From Streptomyces sp. NBC_00440 (GTDB lineage: Bacteria; Actinomycetota; Actinomycetes; Streptomycetales; Streptomycetaceae): 64,000 nt of DNA. Below the pieces are notes generated by a model. That model saw only the letters and a program-made list of their open reading frames with translations. It was not told the DNA's origin and made no database searches. This document shows, in pieces, positions 26,491 through 35,455 of the stretch (positions are counted from its first letter, which is position 1; each line of letters begins with the position of its first letter). The stretch spans positions 6,879,501-6,943,500 of the forward strand of contig NZ_CP107921.1 of the NCBI RefSeq assembly GCF_036014215.1. Direction: 5' to 3'. Both the position numbers and the translations under genes were made by a program.

Positions 26491-27179
26491 CCCTGGCCCT
26501 GGACGATGTGACGCTGACCTACCCGGACGGGGACGGCCGGGTGGTCGCGCTGGACACGGTGACGCTCGATGTTCCGGCCGGTTCGCTGACGGCGGTGGTC
26601 GGACCGTCCGGATCCGGCAAGTCCAGCCTGCTGGCGGTGGCGGCGACGCTGGTGACCCCGGAGCGGGGCCGGGTGGTCGTCGACGGAACGGACACGGCCT
26701 CGCTGAGCCGGGCGGCGAAGGCGGCACTCCGGCGCGAACGGATCGGGATCGTCTTCCAGCAGCCGAACCTGCTGCCCGCGCTGACCGCCGCCGAGCAGCT
26801 CCAGGTGATGGCGCACCTCTCGGGCCGGCCGGCCGGTCAAGTACGCGGCCGCGCCGTGGAGTTGCTGGACGCGGTGGGCCTCGCCGACCAGGCGGGCAGG
26901 CGCCCGCACCAGCTCTCCGGCGGTCAGCGGCAGCGCGTCAACATCGCGCGGGCGCTGATGAACGAGCCGTCGGTACTGCTGGTCGACGAGCCCACCAGCG
27001 CCCTCGACCATGAGCGGGGTGCGGGCGTGCTGGACCTGCTGGTCACGCTGACCCGGGCACGCGGTACTGCGACGGTGCTGGTCACCCATGACCATGCGCA
27101 CCTGGACCGGATGGACCGGACGGTGTCGATGGCCGACGGGCGGCTGACGGTGCCGGTGGCTGAACCGCCGGTCGTCTGA
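26487..27179 (+). CDS. ABC transporter ATP-binding protein (MacB/LolD type)
   Basis: ATPase subunit of 230 residues: Walker A GPSGSGKSS, Q-loop VFQQPNLLP, signature LSGGQRQRV, Walker B VLLVDEP, switch His in LVTHD. It partners the preceding FtsX-type permease (ATGA overlap). Expression probably depends on the divergent two-component system. Confidence 0.93.
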   Translation: MTLALDDVTLTYPDGDGRVVALDTVTLDVPAGSLTAVVGPSGSGKSSLLAVAATLVTPERGRVVVDGTDTASLSRAAKAALRRERIGIVFQQPNLLPALTAAEQLQVMAHLSGRPAGQVRGRAVELLDAVGLADQAGRRPHQLSGGQRQRVNIARALMNEPSVLLVDEPTSALDHERGAGVLDLLVTLTRARGTATVLVTHDHAHLDRMDRTVSMADGRLTVPVAEPPVV

Positions 27180-27223
27180 GCCGCCGGTGGTCCGGACCGC
27201 CCGGCGTCCGAACCGCCCGGCGT

Positions 27224-27251
27224 CCGGGGGCCGGATCCGCCGCGCCCCCGG
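27224..27251. terminator. hairpin between convergent ABC and allR genes
   Basis: CCGGGGGC / GCCCCCGG stem with a 12-base loop in a GC-rich, repetitive 109-bp gap. Confidence 0.5.
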
Positions 27252-27288
27252 CCGGATCGGACCTGCATCCGGCCGGACCTGCGCCGGA

Positions 27289-28092
27289 TCAGACCTGCTG
27301 GGGTCCCGCGCTCGCGAGGGTGGCCGAGAGCTCCAGGGCGATGCCCTGGAGGATCGGCACGATCCGTTCGGTCGCCTCCTCCGTCACCCGGCCCGCCGGA
27401 CCCGAGATCGAGATCGCGGCGGCCGTGGGGGAGTTGGGGACCTGGACCGCGAGGCAGCGGACCCCGATCTCCTGCTCGTTGTCGTCCACCGCGTACCCCG
27501 CGCGGCGTACGACCTCCAGGGCGTCCAGGAACCCCTCGGGCGTGGTGATCGTCTTCTCGGTGGCGGCCGGCATACCGGTCCGTGCCAGCAGCGCCCTGAC
27601 CTCGGGCGGCGAGGTGTGCGCGAGCAGCGCCTTGCCGACTCCGGTGGAGTGCGGCAGGACCCGCCGCCCCACCTCGGTGAACATCCGCATGGAGTGCTTC
27701 GACGGGACCTGCGCGACGTACACGACCTCGTCCCCGTCGAGCAGGGCCATGTTCGCCGTCTCCCCGGTCTCCTCGACCAGCCGCGCGAGATAGGGGCGGG
27801 CCCAGGTCCCGAGCAGCCGGGCCGACGACTCGCCGAGCCGGATCAGGCGCGGGCCCAGCGCGTAGCGCCGGTTGGGCTGCTGGCGTACGTAGCCGCAGGC
27901 GACCAGAGTGCGCATCAGCCGGTGGATCGTGGGCAGCGGCAGACCGCTGGCGGCCGAGAGCTCGCTCAGGCCGACCTCTCCACCGGCGTCGGCCATCCGC
28001 TCCAGCAGATCGAAGGCGCGCTCCAGGGACTGGACGCCACCGCTCGGTGCTGCGGTCTTGGCGTCGGGTGCGCTGGCGTGGGACTGCGGCAC
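27289..28092 (-). CDS. allR: IclR-family repressor AllR
   Basis: 267-residue IclR-type regulator: N-terminal winged helix-turn-helix ([38 protein letters not shown]), then the effector domain with [11 protein letters not shown] and [19 protein letters not shown]. It lies divergent from allantoinase, the position of the known S. coelicolor allantoin repressor AllR, for which allantoic acid and glyoxylate are the inducers I recall. The GTG start follows AAAGGA. The four promoters with paired TTCC-N7-GGAA boxes in this window are its likely targets. Confidence 0.9.
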   Translation of the reverse strand: MPQSHASAPDAKTAAPSGGVQSLERAFDLLERMADAGGEVGLSELSAASGLPLPTIHRLMRTLVACGYVRQQPNRRYALGPRLIRLGESSARLLGTWARPYLARLVEETGETANMALLDGDEVVYVAQVPSKHSMRMFTEVGRRVLPHSTGVGKALLAHTSPPEVRALLARTGMPAATEKTITTPEGFLDALEVVRRAGYAVDDNEQEIGVRCLAVQVPNSPTAAAISISGPAGRVTEEATERIVPILQGIALELSATLASAGPQQV

Positions 28093-28316
28093 GGCGGCGG
28101 TCCTTTCGAGGCGGGCGGGGCAAGGCGCCAGCCTACCGGGCCGGAGCCCGCTGTATCCCCCTCGGCGGCAGGCGTTGGGGCCGGTCAGGACCCCTTTGTC
28201 CGGATCAGGCGGCCGGATGGGTACGATCCGGACCCAGGGGTACCGGAGGGAAGCACATTCCGGCACCCGAAATTCGGCTTTTGCTTTGTGGAATCATCCA
28301 GGCGGCCGGTCCGGTC

Positions 28317-28378
28317 TTGACGAGCCACGGCGCGCAGCGAACACTCCATTATTGGAACGTGAATTTCGCTATATGGAA
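28317..28378 (+). promoter_or_regulatory. allB promoter with two AllR-type boxes
   Basis: TTGACG (28317-28322), 17-bp spacer, AACACT (28340-28345) as a possible promoter. Two boxes follow: ACTCCATTATTGGAA (28343-28357) and TTTCGCTATATGGAA (28364-28378), 21 bp apart. They end 12 bp before the start codon and cover the likely transcription start. Confidence 0.68.
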
Positions 28379-28390
28379 AGAGGGGCCCGG

Positions 28391-29728
28391 GTGTCCACCA
28401 CCGAACTGGTACTGCGCTCGACGCGAGTCATCACCCCCCAGGGGACGCGCGCCGCATCGGTCGCTGTCGCCGATGGGAAGATCGCAGCAGTGCTGCCCTA
28501 CGACGCGGAGGTGCCGGATGGCGCCCGGCTGACGGACTTCGGCGACGACGTGCTGCTCCCCGGCCTCGTCGACACCCACGTCCATGTGAACGACCCCGGC
28601 CGCACCGAGTGGGAGGGGTTCTGGACCGCGACCAGGGCCGCCGCGGCCGGCGGGATCACCACGCTGCTCGACATGCCGCTCAACTCGCTGCCGCCGACCA
28701 CGACCGCCGCCAACCTGCGGACCAAGCAGGACGTGGCCCGCAGCAAGGCGCACATCGACGTCGGCTTCTGGGGCGGCGCGATCCCCTCCAACGTCAAGGA
28801 CCTGCGCCCGCTGTACGACGCCGGGGTGTTCGGCTTCAAGTGCTTCCTGTCGCCTTCCGGCGTCGAGGAGTTCCCCGAGCTCGACCAGGAGGAGCTCGCC
28901 CGGTCCATGGCCGAGATCGCCGGCTTCGGCGGGCTGCTGATCGTCCACGCCGAGGACCCGCACCAGCTGGCCGACGCCCCGCAGCGCAGCGGCCCGCAGT
29001 ACGCGGACTTCCTGGCCTCCCGCCCCCGCGCCGCCGAGAACCAGGCGATCGAGGGCCTCATCGCGCTCGCCAGGCGGCTGGACGCGCGCATCCACGTCCT
29101 GCACCTCTCGTCCAGCGACGCGCTTCCGCTGATCGCCGCCGCCAAGCGCGAGGGCGTCCGGGTCACCGTGGAGTCCTGCCCGCACTTCCTCACCCTGACG
29201 GCCGAGGAAGTCCCGGACGGGGCAACGGAGTTCAAGTGCTGCCCACCGATCCGTGAGGCCGCCAACCAGGACGCGCTGTGGCAGGGGCTTGCCGACGGGA
29301 CGATCGACTGCATCGTCTCCGACCACTCGCCCTGCACCACTGACCTCAAGACCCCCGACTTCGCCGACGCCTGGGGCGGCATCTCCTCCCTCCAGCTGGG
29401 GCTCCCGGCGATCTGGACGGCGGCGCGCGAGCGGGGCCACAGCCTCGACGACGTGGTCCGCTGGATGTCCACGGCGCCGGCCGCACTCGCCGGGCTGTCA
29501 GGCAAGGGCGCGATCGAGGCCGGCCGGGACGCCGACTTCGCGGTGCTGGCGCCGGACGACACCTTCACCGTCGACCCGGCGGAGCTGTACCACCGGAACC
29601 AGGTGACGGCATACGCCGGGAAGACCCTGTACGGGGTCGTGCGCTCCACCTGGCTGCGGGGCGAGCGGATCGCCGAGAACGGCGTAGTGGGCGAGCCGGT
29701 GGGCCGGCTGCTCGAACGCGACGCCTGA
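28391..29728 (+). CDS. allB: allantoinase
   Basis: Opens allantoin to allantoate. The 445-residue cyclic amidohydrolase has the metal motif DTHVHVND, the carboxylated Lys in [23 protein letters not shown] and the catalytic Asp in VSDHSPC. The GTG at 28391 follows AGAGGGG; an ATG at 28373 lies inside the AllR box and is unlikely to be used. Contrary to the arrangement I recall in S. coelicolor, no allantoicase gene follows; a convergent terminator and an unrelated SDR come next. Confidence 0.95.
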   Translation: MSTTELVLRSTRVITPQGTRAASVAVADGKIAAVLPYDAEVPDGARLTDFGDDVLLPGLVDTHVHVNDPGRTEWEGFWTATRAAAAGGITTLLDMPLNSLPPTTTAANLRTKQDVARSKAHIDVGFWGGAIPSNVKDLRPLYDAGVFGFKCFLSPSGVEEFPELDQEELARSMAEIAGFGGLLIVHAEDPHQLADAPQRSGPQYADFLASRPRAAENQAIEGLIALARRLDARIHVLHLSSSDALPLIAAAKREGVRVTVESCPHFLTLTAEEVPDGATEFKCCPPIREAANQDALWQGLADGTIDCIVSDHSPCTTDLKTPDFADAWGGISSLQLGLPAIWTAARERGHSLDDVVRWMSTAPAALAGLSGKGAIEAGRDADFAVLAPDDTFTVDPAELYHRNQVTAYAGKTLYGVVRSTWLRGERIAENGVVGEPVGRLLERDA

Positions 29729-29785
29729 GCCTGCCGGTTTCGCGACGCCCGAGCCGCCGGTAACGCGACGCCCGGGCCGGCCGGC

Positions 29786-29830
29786 CTCCGCCCCGGAGCG
29801 GTGGCCGGGCGGCCCGGTTCCGGGGCGGAG
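29786..29830. terminator. bidirectional hairpin after allB
   Basis: Stem CTCCGCCCCGG / CCGGGGCGGAG with a GC-rich loop that can fold further, between convergent allB and the SDR gene. Confidence 0.65.
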
Positions 29831-29861
29831 ACCGGCGTGTGAGAGGCCCCCTGCGCCGGTG

Positions 29862-30599
29862 TTACGCCGCGTGCCCGCCGTCCACCAGCAGCTCGGCCCC
29901 CGTCACATACCCGGCCTCCTCGCCGGCCAGATACGCCACCAGCGAGGCCACCTCGTCCGCCGTCCCGAAGCGTCCCAGCGCCGTTGCCGCGCGCTGGGGC
30001 CCGGCGTACGGGCCGTCCGCCGGGTTCATCTCCGTGTCGACCGGGCCCGGCTGGATCACGTTGACCGTGATGCCCCGCTCGCCCAGCTCCCGGGCGAGCG
30101 ACCGGGTCAGCCCGGTCAGCGCGGCCTTGCTCATTCCGTAGAGGCTGGCCCCGGGACCGCCCGCGTAGCGGGTCAGCGCCGTGCCGGTCGAAATGATCCG
30201 GCCGCCCGGCCTGAGCACCGCGGCCGCGGCCTGTGAGCCGAGGAAGACCTCTCGTACGTTGACCGCGAGCGTACGGTCGAGGTCGGCCGCCGTGAGATCG
30301 CCGACCGGGGCCAGCACACCGACCCCCGCGTTGTTCACGAGGATGTCGAGCCCGCCGAACTCCTCGGCGGTGCGGGCCACGGCGGTCGCCGCGTCCGTAC
30401 GCAGCGCCAGGCCCCGGCGGCCCGCCTCCTGGATCCCGGCGACGACCTCCTTGGCTGCGGTCTCGTTCCGTTCGAAGGTGATCGCGACGTCCGCGCCCTC
30501 CCGCGCCAGCCGCAGTGCCACGGCGGCCCCGATCCCGCGGCTGCCGCCCGTCACCAGCGCCGCCCGGCCGTCCAGCGCTGACCTGTTCAGAGAAGACAT
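29862..30599 (-). CDS. short-chain dehydrogenase/reductase
   Basis: Classical SDR of 245 residues: cofactor motif TGGSRGIGAA, NNAGVG, catalytic Ser in ISTGTAL and YGMSK. The residue pattern after the glycine motif favours NADP. It resembles 3-oxoacyl-ACP reductase-like SDRs. ATG at 30599. It stands alone between convergent allB and a divergent AIM24 gene; the substrate is unknown. Confidence 0.88.
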   Translation of the reverse strand: MSSLNRSALDGRAALVTGGSRGIGAAVALRLAREGADVAITFERNETAAKEVVAGIQEAGRRGLALRTDAATAVARTAEEFGGLDILVNNAGVGVLAPVGDLTAADLDRTLAVNVREVFLGSQAAAAVLRPGGRIISTGTALTRYAGGPGASLYGMSKAALTGLTRSLARELGERGITVNVIQPGPVDTEMNPADGPYAGPQRAATALGRFGTADEVASLVAYLAGEEAGYVTGAELLVDGGHAA

Positions 30600-30816
30600 G
30601 GTGTGTCCCGCCCCGTCGTTTCGTCGGTAGTGTTCGCACGTCCCAGCAAAGCGGCGGACGGCCACCCGTACCGGCGGGAAACGGACTGCGAGTCCGGGGT
30701 CCGGTGCCGACAGCCCCGCCCGGAACCGGACAGCCGGAACCGAACAGCGGGCCCCGGCCGTTCACCTGCCGGTACGGATGTACCGGCCCCCGCCACCGCC
30801 CCAAGGAGAACCGGCC

Positions 30817-31644
30817 GTGACCCTCCAGCAAGAGATCGTCGGCAACGCCATGCAGATGGCCGTCGTCAGCCTTCAGCCCGGCCAGACCGTCTACTGCGAG
30901 GCCGGGAAGTTCCTCTTCAAGACCTCGAACGTGAGCATGGAGACGCGTCTCTCCGGGCCCGGCGGCGGTGGCGGCCAGCAGGGACAGGGCGGTCAGCAGG
31001 GGCAGGCCGGCGGCATGGGCGGGATCCTCAGGCAGGCCATGGGCACCGCGATGCAGGTGGGCCAGCGGGCCCTGGCGGGTGAATCGCTCGCCTTCCAGTA
31101 CTTCGCGGCCACCGGCGGCGAGGGCACGGTCGGCTTCGCGGGCGTGCTCCCGGGCGAGATGCGCGCCCTGGAGCTGAACGGCTCCCGGGCGTGGTTCGCC
31201 GAGAAGGACGCGTTCGTGGCGGCGGAGTCCACCGTCGATTTCGGTATCGCCTGGCAGGGCGGCCGGACGGGCCGCAGCGGCGGTGAGGGTTTCATCCTGG
31301 AGAAGTTCACCGGCCGGGGGACCGTGATCATCTGCGGCGCGGGCAACTTCATCGACCTCAACCCGGCCGACTTCGGCGGCCGTATCGAGGTCGACACCGG
31401 CTGCATCGTCGCCTTCGAGGAGGGCATCGAGTACGGCGTCCAGCGCATCGGCGGCCTCAACCGCCAGGGCATGATGAACGCCGTCTTCGGCGGCGAGGGC
31501 CTGTCGCTGGCCACGCTGGAGGGCAACGGCCGTGTCATCCTCCAGTCGCTGACCATCGAGGGTCTGGCGAACGCGCTGAAGAAGGCGCAGGGCGGCGACA
31601 AGCAGGGGCCCACGGGCGGACTCTTCTCCACGAACGCCGGATAG
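30817..31644 (+). CDS. AIM24/TIGR00266-family protein
   Basis: 275-residue protein of the AIM24 (tryptophan RNA-binding attenuator-like) beta-fold family; no enzymatic role is established for bacterial members. The Gly/Gln-rich insert at about residues 45-70 is notable (GQQGQGGQQGQ). Later VIICGAGNFIDLNP and VAFEEGIEYGVQR are family features. The GTG at 30817 follows AAGGAG; the frame is open further upstream. Confidence 0.85.
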   Translation: MTLQQEIVGNAMQMAVVSLQPGQTVYCEAGKFLFKTSNVSMETRLSGPGGGGGQQGQGGQQGQAGGMGGILRQAMGTAMQVGQRALAGESLAFQYFAATGGEGTVGFAGVLPGEMRALELNGSRAWFAEKDAFVAAESTVDFGIAWQGGRTGRSGGEGFILEKFTGRGTVIICGAGNFIDLNPADFGGRIEVDTGCIVAFEEGIEYGVQRIGGLNRQGMMNAVFGGEGLSLATLEGNGRVILQSLTIEGLANALKKAQGGDKQGPTGGLFSTNAG

Positions 31645-31752
31645 CCGGGACGCACCGGCGGCCGGGCGCGGGGCGCGGGGCGGATCATGCGGCCGGGCGC
31701 GCAGGCAGGCTGTGCGGACACCCGCTGACCAGCGGGGCCTGCGCGATGACTC

Positions 31753-31779
31753 CCAAAGTCTCGGACTCCGCGACTTTGG
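31753..31779. terminator. hairpin after AIM24 gene
   Basis: CCAAAGTC / GACTTTGG 8-bp stem, with two further G-C pairs possible inside, in the gap before the next two-component system. Confidence 0.5.
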
Positions 31780-31836
31780 TCTCGACTGCTCCGCTGAACA
31801 CCGCACCCGGCGCGGCTCCTGCGTAACTTTGTGGAC

Positions 31837-33051
31837 ATGACGCGTTCGGAGTACCGCTGGCTGCTGCCCTCGGCCCTGGCAGGTGCCGAGCCCGCCGCGG
31901 ACCGGGAGAGGCCGCGCCGGACCCTGCGCGACTGGATCGTGGACATCACGGCCTTCCTGATCGCGCTGGGCATCGGTGTGCTGGCCCTGGACGCCATCAA
32001 GAACCAGGCGGGCTACACCGACCTCGACAGCGCCGCCGACCAGGTGATCGGCGTCCTCTCCTGCTGCACGCTCTGGGTGCGCAGGCGCTGGCCCGTCGGG
32101 CTCGCCGCGGTGCTCGTGGTGGTCAGCGCGTTCGCTCCGCTCGCCGCCGGTGCCGTGCTGGTGGCGCTGTTCAGCCTGGCCGTGCACCGCCCGTTCCGGC
32201 CGGTCCTGGTACTGGGGGCAGGGGCGGTGGCGGCCGGGGGAGTGCAGGCCGCGCTGCGCCCCGACCCGACCATGTCCTGGATCAGCTCGACGCTCTTCGG
32301 CACGGTGCTGGTGCTGCTGGTGATCATCTGGGGCCTGTTCGTACGCTCCCGGCGCCAGCTCGTCGTGGTGCTGCGCGAACGCGCCCACCGCGCCGAGGCG
32401 GAGGCCGATCTCCGTGCCGAACAGGCGCAGCGGCTGGCCCGCGAGGCCATCGCCCGGGAGATGCACGACGTACTGGCGCACCGGCTGACCCTGCTCAGCG
32501 TCCACGCCGGAGCCCTGGAATTCCGGCCCGGCGCACCCGCGCCCGAGGTCGCCCGCGCCGCCGGGGTCATCCGGGACAGCGCCCACGAGGCGCTCCAGGA
32601 CCTGCGCGAGATCATCGGGGTGCTCCGGACCCCCGGCGAGGGCGAGGAGAACCGGCCGCAGCCCACCTTGGTCACGCTCGAAGCCCTGGCCGCCGAGTCC
32701 CGGCAGGCCGGGATGTCGGTCACCCTGCACAACAAGGTCGCGGACCCGGCCACCGTGCCCGCCGCGACCGGCCGCACCGCCTATCGCATCGTCCAGGAAG
32801 GGCTCACCAACGCCCGTAAACACGCGCCGGGGGCCGAGGTCACCGTCACGGTCACCGGCAGCCCCGGGGCCGGGCTGACCGTCGAGGTACGGAATCCGCC
32901 GCCGCCCGGAGACGTACCGAAGGTGCCGGGATCCGGGCAGGGATTGATCGGCCTCACCGAGCGGGCCACCCTCGCGGGCGGCCGTCTGGACCACGGCGCG
33001 ACGGAGGGCGGCGGCTTCCGGGTCGCCGCCTGGCTACCCTGGCCCGCGTGA
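31837..33051 (+). CDS. sensor histidine kinase
   Basis: 404-residue membrane kinase: five or six hydrophobic segments in the first 175 residues (WIVDITAFLIALGIGVLAL, LFGTVLVLLVIIWGLFV), the HisKA_3 box AIAREMHDVLAHRLTLLS, N box GLTNARKHAPGA and G box GQGLIGLTERA. No ribosome site precedes the ATG at 31837 (GTG 31831 possible), so the message may be leaderless. Its stop overlaps the regulator's start. Confidence 0.9.
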   Translation: MTRSEYRWLLPSALAGAEPAADRERPRRTLRDWIVDITAFLIALGIGVLALDAIKNQAGYTDLDSAADQVIGVLSCCTLWVRRRWPVGLAAVLVVVSAFAPLAAGAVLVALFSLAVHRPFRPVLVLGAGAVAAGGVQAALRPDPTMSWISSTLFGTVLVLLVIIWGLFVRSRRQLVVVLRERAHRAEAEADLRAEQAQRLAREAIAREMHDVLAHRLTLLSVHAGALEFRPGAPAPEVARAAGVIRDSAHEALQDLREIIGVLRTPGEGEENRPQPTLVTLEALAAESRQAGMSVTLHNKVADPATVPAATGRTAYRIVQEGLTNARKHAPGAEVTVTVTGSPGAGLTVEVRNPPPPGDVPKVPGSGQGLIGLTERATLAGGRLDHGATEGGGFRVAAWLPWPA

Positions 33052-33719
33052 TCAGGCTTCTCGTCGTCGACGACGACCCCCTTGTCCGGGCCGGGCTCGC
33101 CCTCATGCTCGGCGGCGCCGGTGACATCGAGATCGCCGGCGAGGCGGCGGACGGCTCCGAGGTGCCCGCGCTGGTGGCCGCCGTCCACCCCGATGTGGTC
33201 CTGATGGACATCCGGATGCCGGGCGTGGACGGGCTGACGGCCACCGAGCGGCTGCGGAGCGCCGCCGGTGCGCCCGAGGTCGTCCTGCTCACCACCTTCC
33301 ACGCCGACGAACAGGTGCTGCGGGCGCTGCGCGCGGGGGCGGCCGGGTTCGTGCTGAAGGACACCCCGCCCGCCGACATCGTCGCCGCGGTCCGCCGGGT
33401 GGCGGCCGGCGATCCGGTGCTCTCGCCCGCGGTCACCCGGCAGCTGATGACGCATGTGGCGGGCGGCGCGGCGGACGACCGTGCGGTGCGGGCCCGCGCG
33501 CAGCTGGGCCAACTCTCCGACCGCGAGCGGGAAGTGGCAGTCGCCGTAGGGCGCGGCGAGTCCAACGCGGCCATCGCGGCCGCCCTGTATCTGAGCGTGC
33601 CCACGGTCAAGACCCAGGTGTCGCGCGTGCTGGCCCGGCTCGGCCTCAACAACCGTGTCCAGATCGCGTTGCTGGTCCACGATGCGGGGTTCCTCGACGG
33701 GGACGGCGACGTACGCTGA
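33048..33719 (+). CDS. NarL/FixJ-family response regulator
   Basis: 223 residues, GTG start overlapping the kinase stop. The receiver domain has VVDDDPLVRAGL, Asp in VVLMDIRMP, LLTTF and VLKDTPP; the LuxR helix-turn-helix has LSDREREVAVAVGRGESN and SVPTVKTQVSRVLARLGL. A P450 gene starts 4 bp after its stop, so it may be co-transcribed with it. The target genes are unknown. Confidence 0.92.
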   Translation: MIRLLVVDDDPLVRAGLALMLGGAGDIEIAGEAADGSEVPALVAAVHPDVVLMDIRMPGVDGLTATERLRSAAGAPEVVLLTTFHADEQVLRALRAGAAGFVLKDTPPADIVAAVRRVAAGDPVLSPAVTRQLMTHVAGGAADDRAVRARAQLGQLSDREREVAVAVGRGESNAAIAAALYLSVPTVKTQVSRVLARLGLNNRVQIALLVHDAGFLDGDGDVR

Positions 33720-33723
33720 GGCG

Positions 33724-34911
33724 ATGACGCTGATCGATCTGCGGCAGGACACCGAGGACTTCAACGCGAATCCGTATCCGTACTACGAGAAGATGCGCGC
33801 CGCCGGGCCCGTGCACCGCGTCCGTACTCAGGACACCGAGGACGCCGGTGTCTGGCTGGTCGTCGGCCACGAGGAGGCCCGGGCCGCGCTCAACGACCCC
33901 CGGCTCATCAAGGACCCCCGGAAGATGGAGGGTTGGAAGGACGAGTCGGGCGGGCTCTTCGCCAACATGCTGGACGCCGACCCGCCGCACCACACCCGGC
34001 TGCGCAAGCTGGTGGTACGGGAGTTCACCGCGCGCCGGGTCCAGGCGCTGCGCCCGCGCGTGCAGGAGGTCACCGACGCCTGTATCGACGCGATGCTCGC
34101 GGCTCCGGAGCGCACGGCCGATCTGGTGGACTCGCTGGCGTTCCCGCTGCCGATGACCGTGATCTGTGAACTCTTCGGTGTGCCGGACCTGGACCGGGCG
34201 AGCTTCCGTGTCTGGTCCAACGAGCTGATCGGCCCGACCGGCGGTGACCAGGAGAGCGCCGCGGTCCGGGAGATGAGCGGATACCTCGTCTCGCTGATCG
34301 AGGCCAAGCGGGAGCGGCCGGGCGATGATCTGCTGAGCGCGCTGATCCGGGCCCGCGACGAGGACGGTGACCAGCTGTCCGCACCCGAACTCGTCGGTAT
34401 GGCCTTCCTGCTGCTCGTCGCGGGCCATGAGACCACCGTCAACCTGATCTCCAACGGCGTACGCGCACTGCTCACCCACCCCGAGCAACTCGCCGCGCTG
34501 CGCGCCGACATGAGCCTGCTGGACGGCGCGGTCGAGGAGATGCTGCGCTACGACGGTCCGGTGGAGACCGCCACCTACCGGCACGCGGCGGAGCCTCTGC
34601 GGATCGGCTCCGCGGACATCGCGGCGGGCGACCCCGTACTGGTCTCGCTCGGTTCGGCCGACCGTGACCCGGACCGTTTCCCGGACGCCGACCGGTTCGA
34701 CATCCGGCGCGCCCCGCAGGGGCACCTCGCCTTCGGGCACGGCATCCACTTCTGCCTCGGCGCGCCGCTCGCCAGGATGGAGGGCCGGATCGCCGTCCGT
34801 ACGCTGCTGGAGCGCTGCCCCGATCTGGAACTCGACCCGGACGGCGGCGCGTACCACTGGATTCCGGGACTGCTGATGCACGGGGTGCGGAAACTGCCGG
34901 TGCGCTGGTGA
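33724..34911 (+). CDS. cytochrome P450
   Basis: 395-residue soluble class-I P450. The I-helix oxygen motif is AGHETT, the K-helix ExxR is EEMLR, and the haem loop is FGHGIHFCLGAPLAR with the Cys ligand. It needs a ferredoxin and reductase, neither of which is encoded next to it. It follows the response regulator by 4 bp and precedes a hotdog thioesterase by 43 bp. No biosynthetic cluster surrounds it, so the substrate cannot be guessed. Confidence 0.93.
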   Translation: MTLIDLRQDTEDFNANPYPYYEKMRAAGPVHRVRTQDTEDAGVWLVVGHEEARAALNDPRLIKDPRKMEGWKDESGGLFANMLDADPPHHTRLRKLVVREFTARRVQALRPRVQEVTDACIDAMLAAPERTADLVDSLAFPLPMTVICELFGVPDLDRASFRVWSNELIGPTGGDQESAAVREMSGYLVSLIEAKRERPGDDLLSALIRARDEDGDQLSAPELVGMAFLLLVAGHETTVNLISNGVRALLTHPEQLAALRADMSLLDGAVEEMLRYDGPVETATYRHAAEPLRIGSADIAAGDPVLVSLGSADRDPDRFPDADRFDIRRAPQGHLAFGHGIHFCLGAPLARMEGRIAVRTLLERCPDLELDPDGGAYHWIPGLLMHGVRKLPVRW

Positions 34912-34954
34912 GGCGGGGCCTGCGGTCCGGCGCCGGACCGCGAGGAGCGGTGGG

Positions 34955-35383
34955 ATGAGTGAACTCGACCTGGACCTGGCGCGCCGGACGCTCGACGCGC
35001 AGCCGTTCAGCCGGCTGCTGGGGGCGCGCGTCACCCGGTTCGGCGGCGGCTCGGCCGTACTGGAGGTGGACGTCCGCGACGAGCTGCTGCAGCAGAACGG
35101 CTTTCTGCACGGGGGAGTGCTGGCGTACGCGGCCGACAACGCGCTCACCTTCGCGGCCGGGACGACGCTGGGGGCCGCCGTGCTGACCGGCGGCTTCTCC
35201 ATTCAGTACGTGCGCCCCGGCGCGGGCCGCACACTCGTCGCCCGCGCCGAGGTGGTGCACACCGGGCGCCGCCAGGCCACCGTCCGCTGCGATCTGGTCA
35301 TGGTGCGCGACGACGGTGAGGAGGTGCTCTGCGCCGTGGCGCAGGGGACCGTGCTCCCGGCTGCCGCGCCACCGTCAGCCTGA
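34955..35383 (+). CDS. PaaI-type hotdog thioesterase
   Basis: 142 residues, single hotdog domain with the active-site segment NGFLHGGVLAYAADNA (helix start HGG and the catalytic acid) and the strand FSIQYVRPG. Likely hydrolyses a small or aromatic acyl-CoA. ATG after GAGGAG-like sequence (gaggagcgg). It lies in the same direction as the P450 and could share its message. Confidence 0.88.
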   Translation: MSELDLDLARRTLDAQPFSRLLGARVTRFGGGSAVLEVDVRDELLQQNGFLHGGVLAYAADNALTFAAGTTLGAAVLTGGFSIQYVRPGAGRTLVARAEVVHTGRRQATVRCDLVMVRDDGEEVLCAVAQGTVLPAAAPPSA

Positions 35384-35455
35384 CGGGGTGTCAACTCAGG
35401 GCAAGCGTCAGCTGGCAGGGGGTCATCGCTCCGTACGTATTGACGGGGCGTCTGT

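Noticed and set aside
28279..28293. TTTT-N7-GGAA upstream of allB as a third AllR box
   Set aside because: The left half does not fit and it is not at 21-bp spacing from the other two; such half matches are expected by chance.
28498..32994. A very long open frame (about 1,500 codons) on the minus strand across allB, the SDR and AIM24 genes
   Set aside because: It runs antisense to well-recognised genes for most of its length and contains the SDR only in another frame; long spurious frames are usual in DNA of this GC content.
33724..35383. P450 and thioesterase as part of a natural-product gene cluster
   Set aside because: No core synthase, ferredoxin or tailoring genes lie around them; the neighbours are regulatory and sugar-uptake genes.
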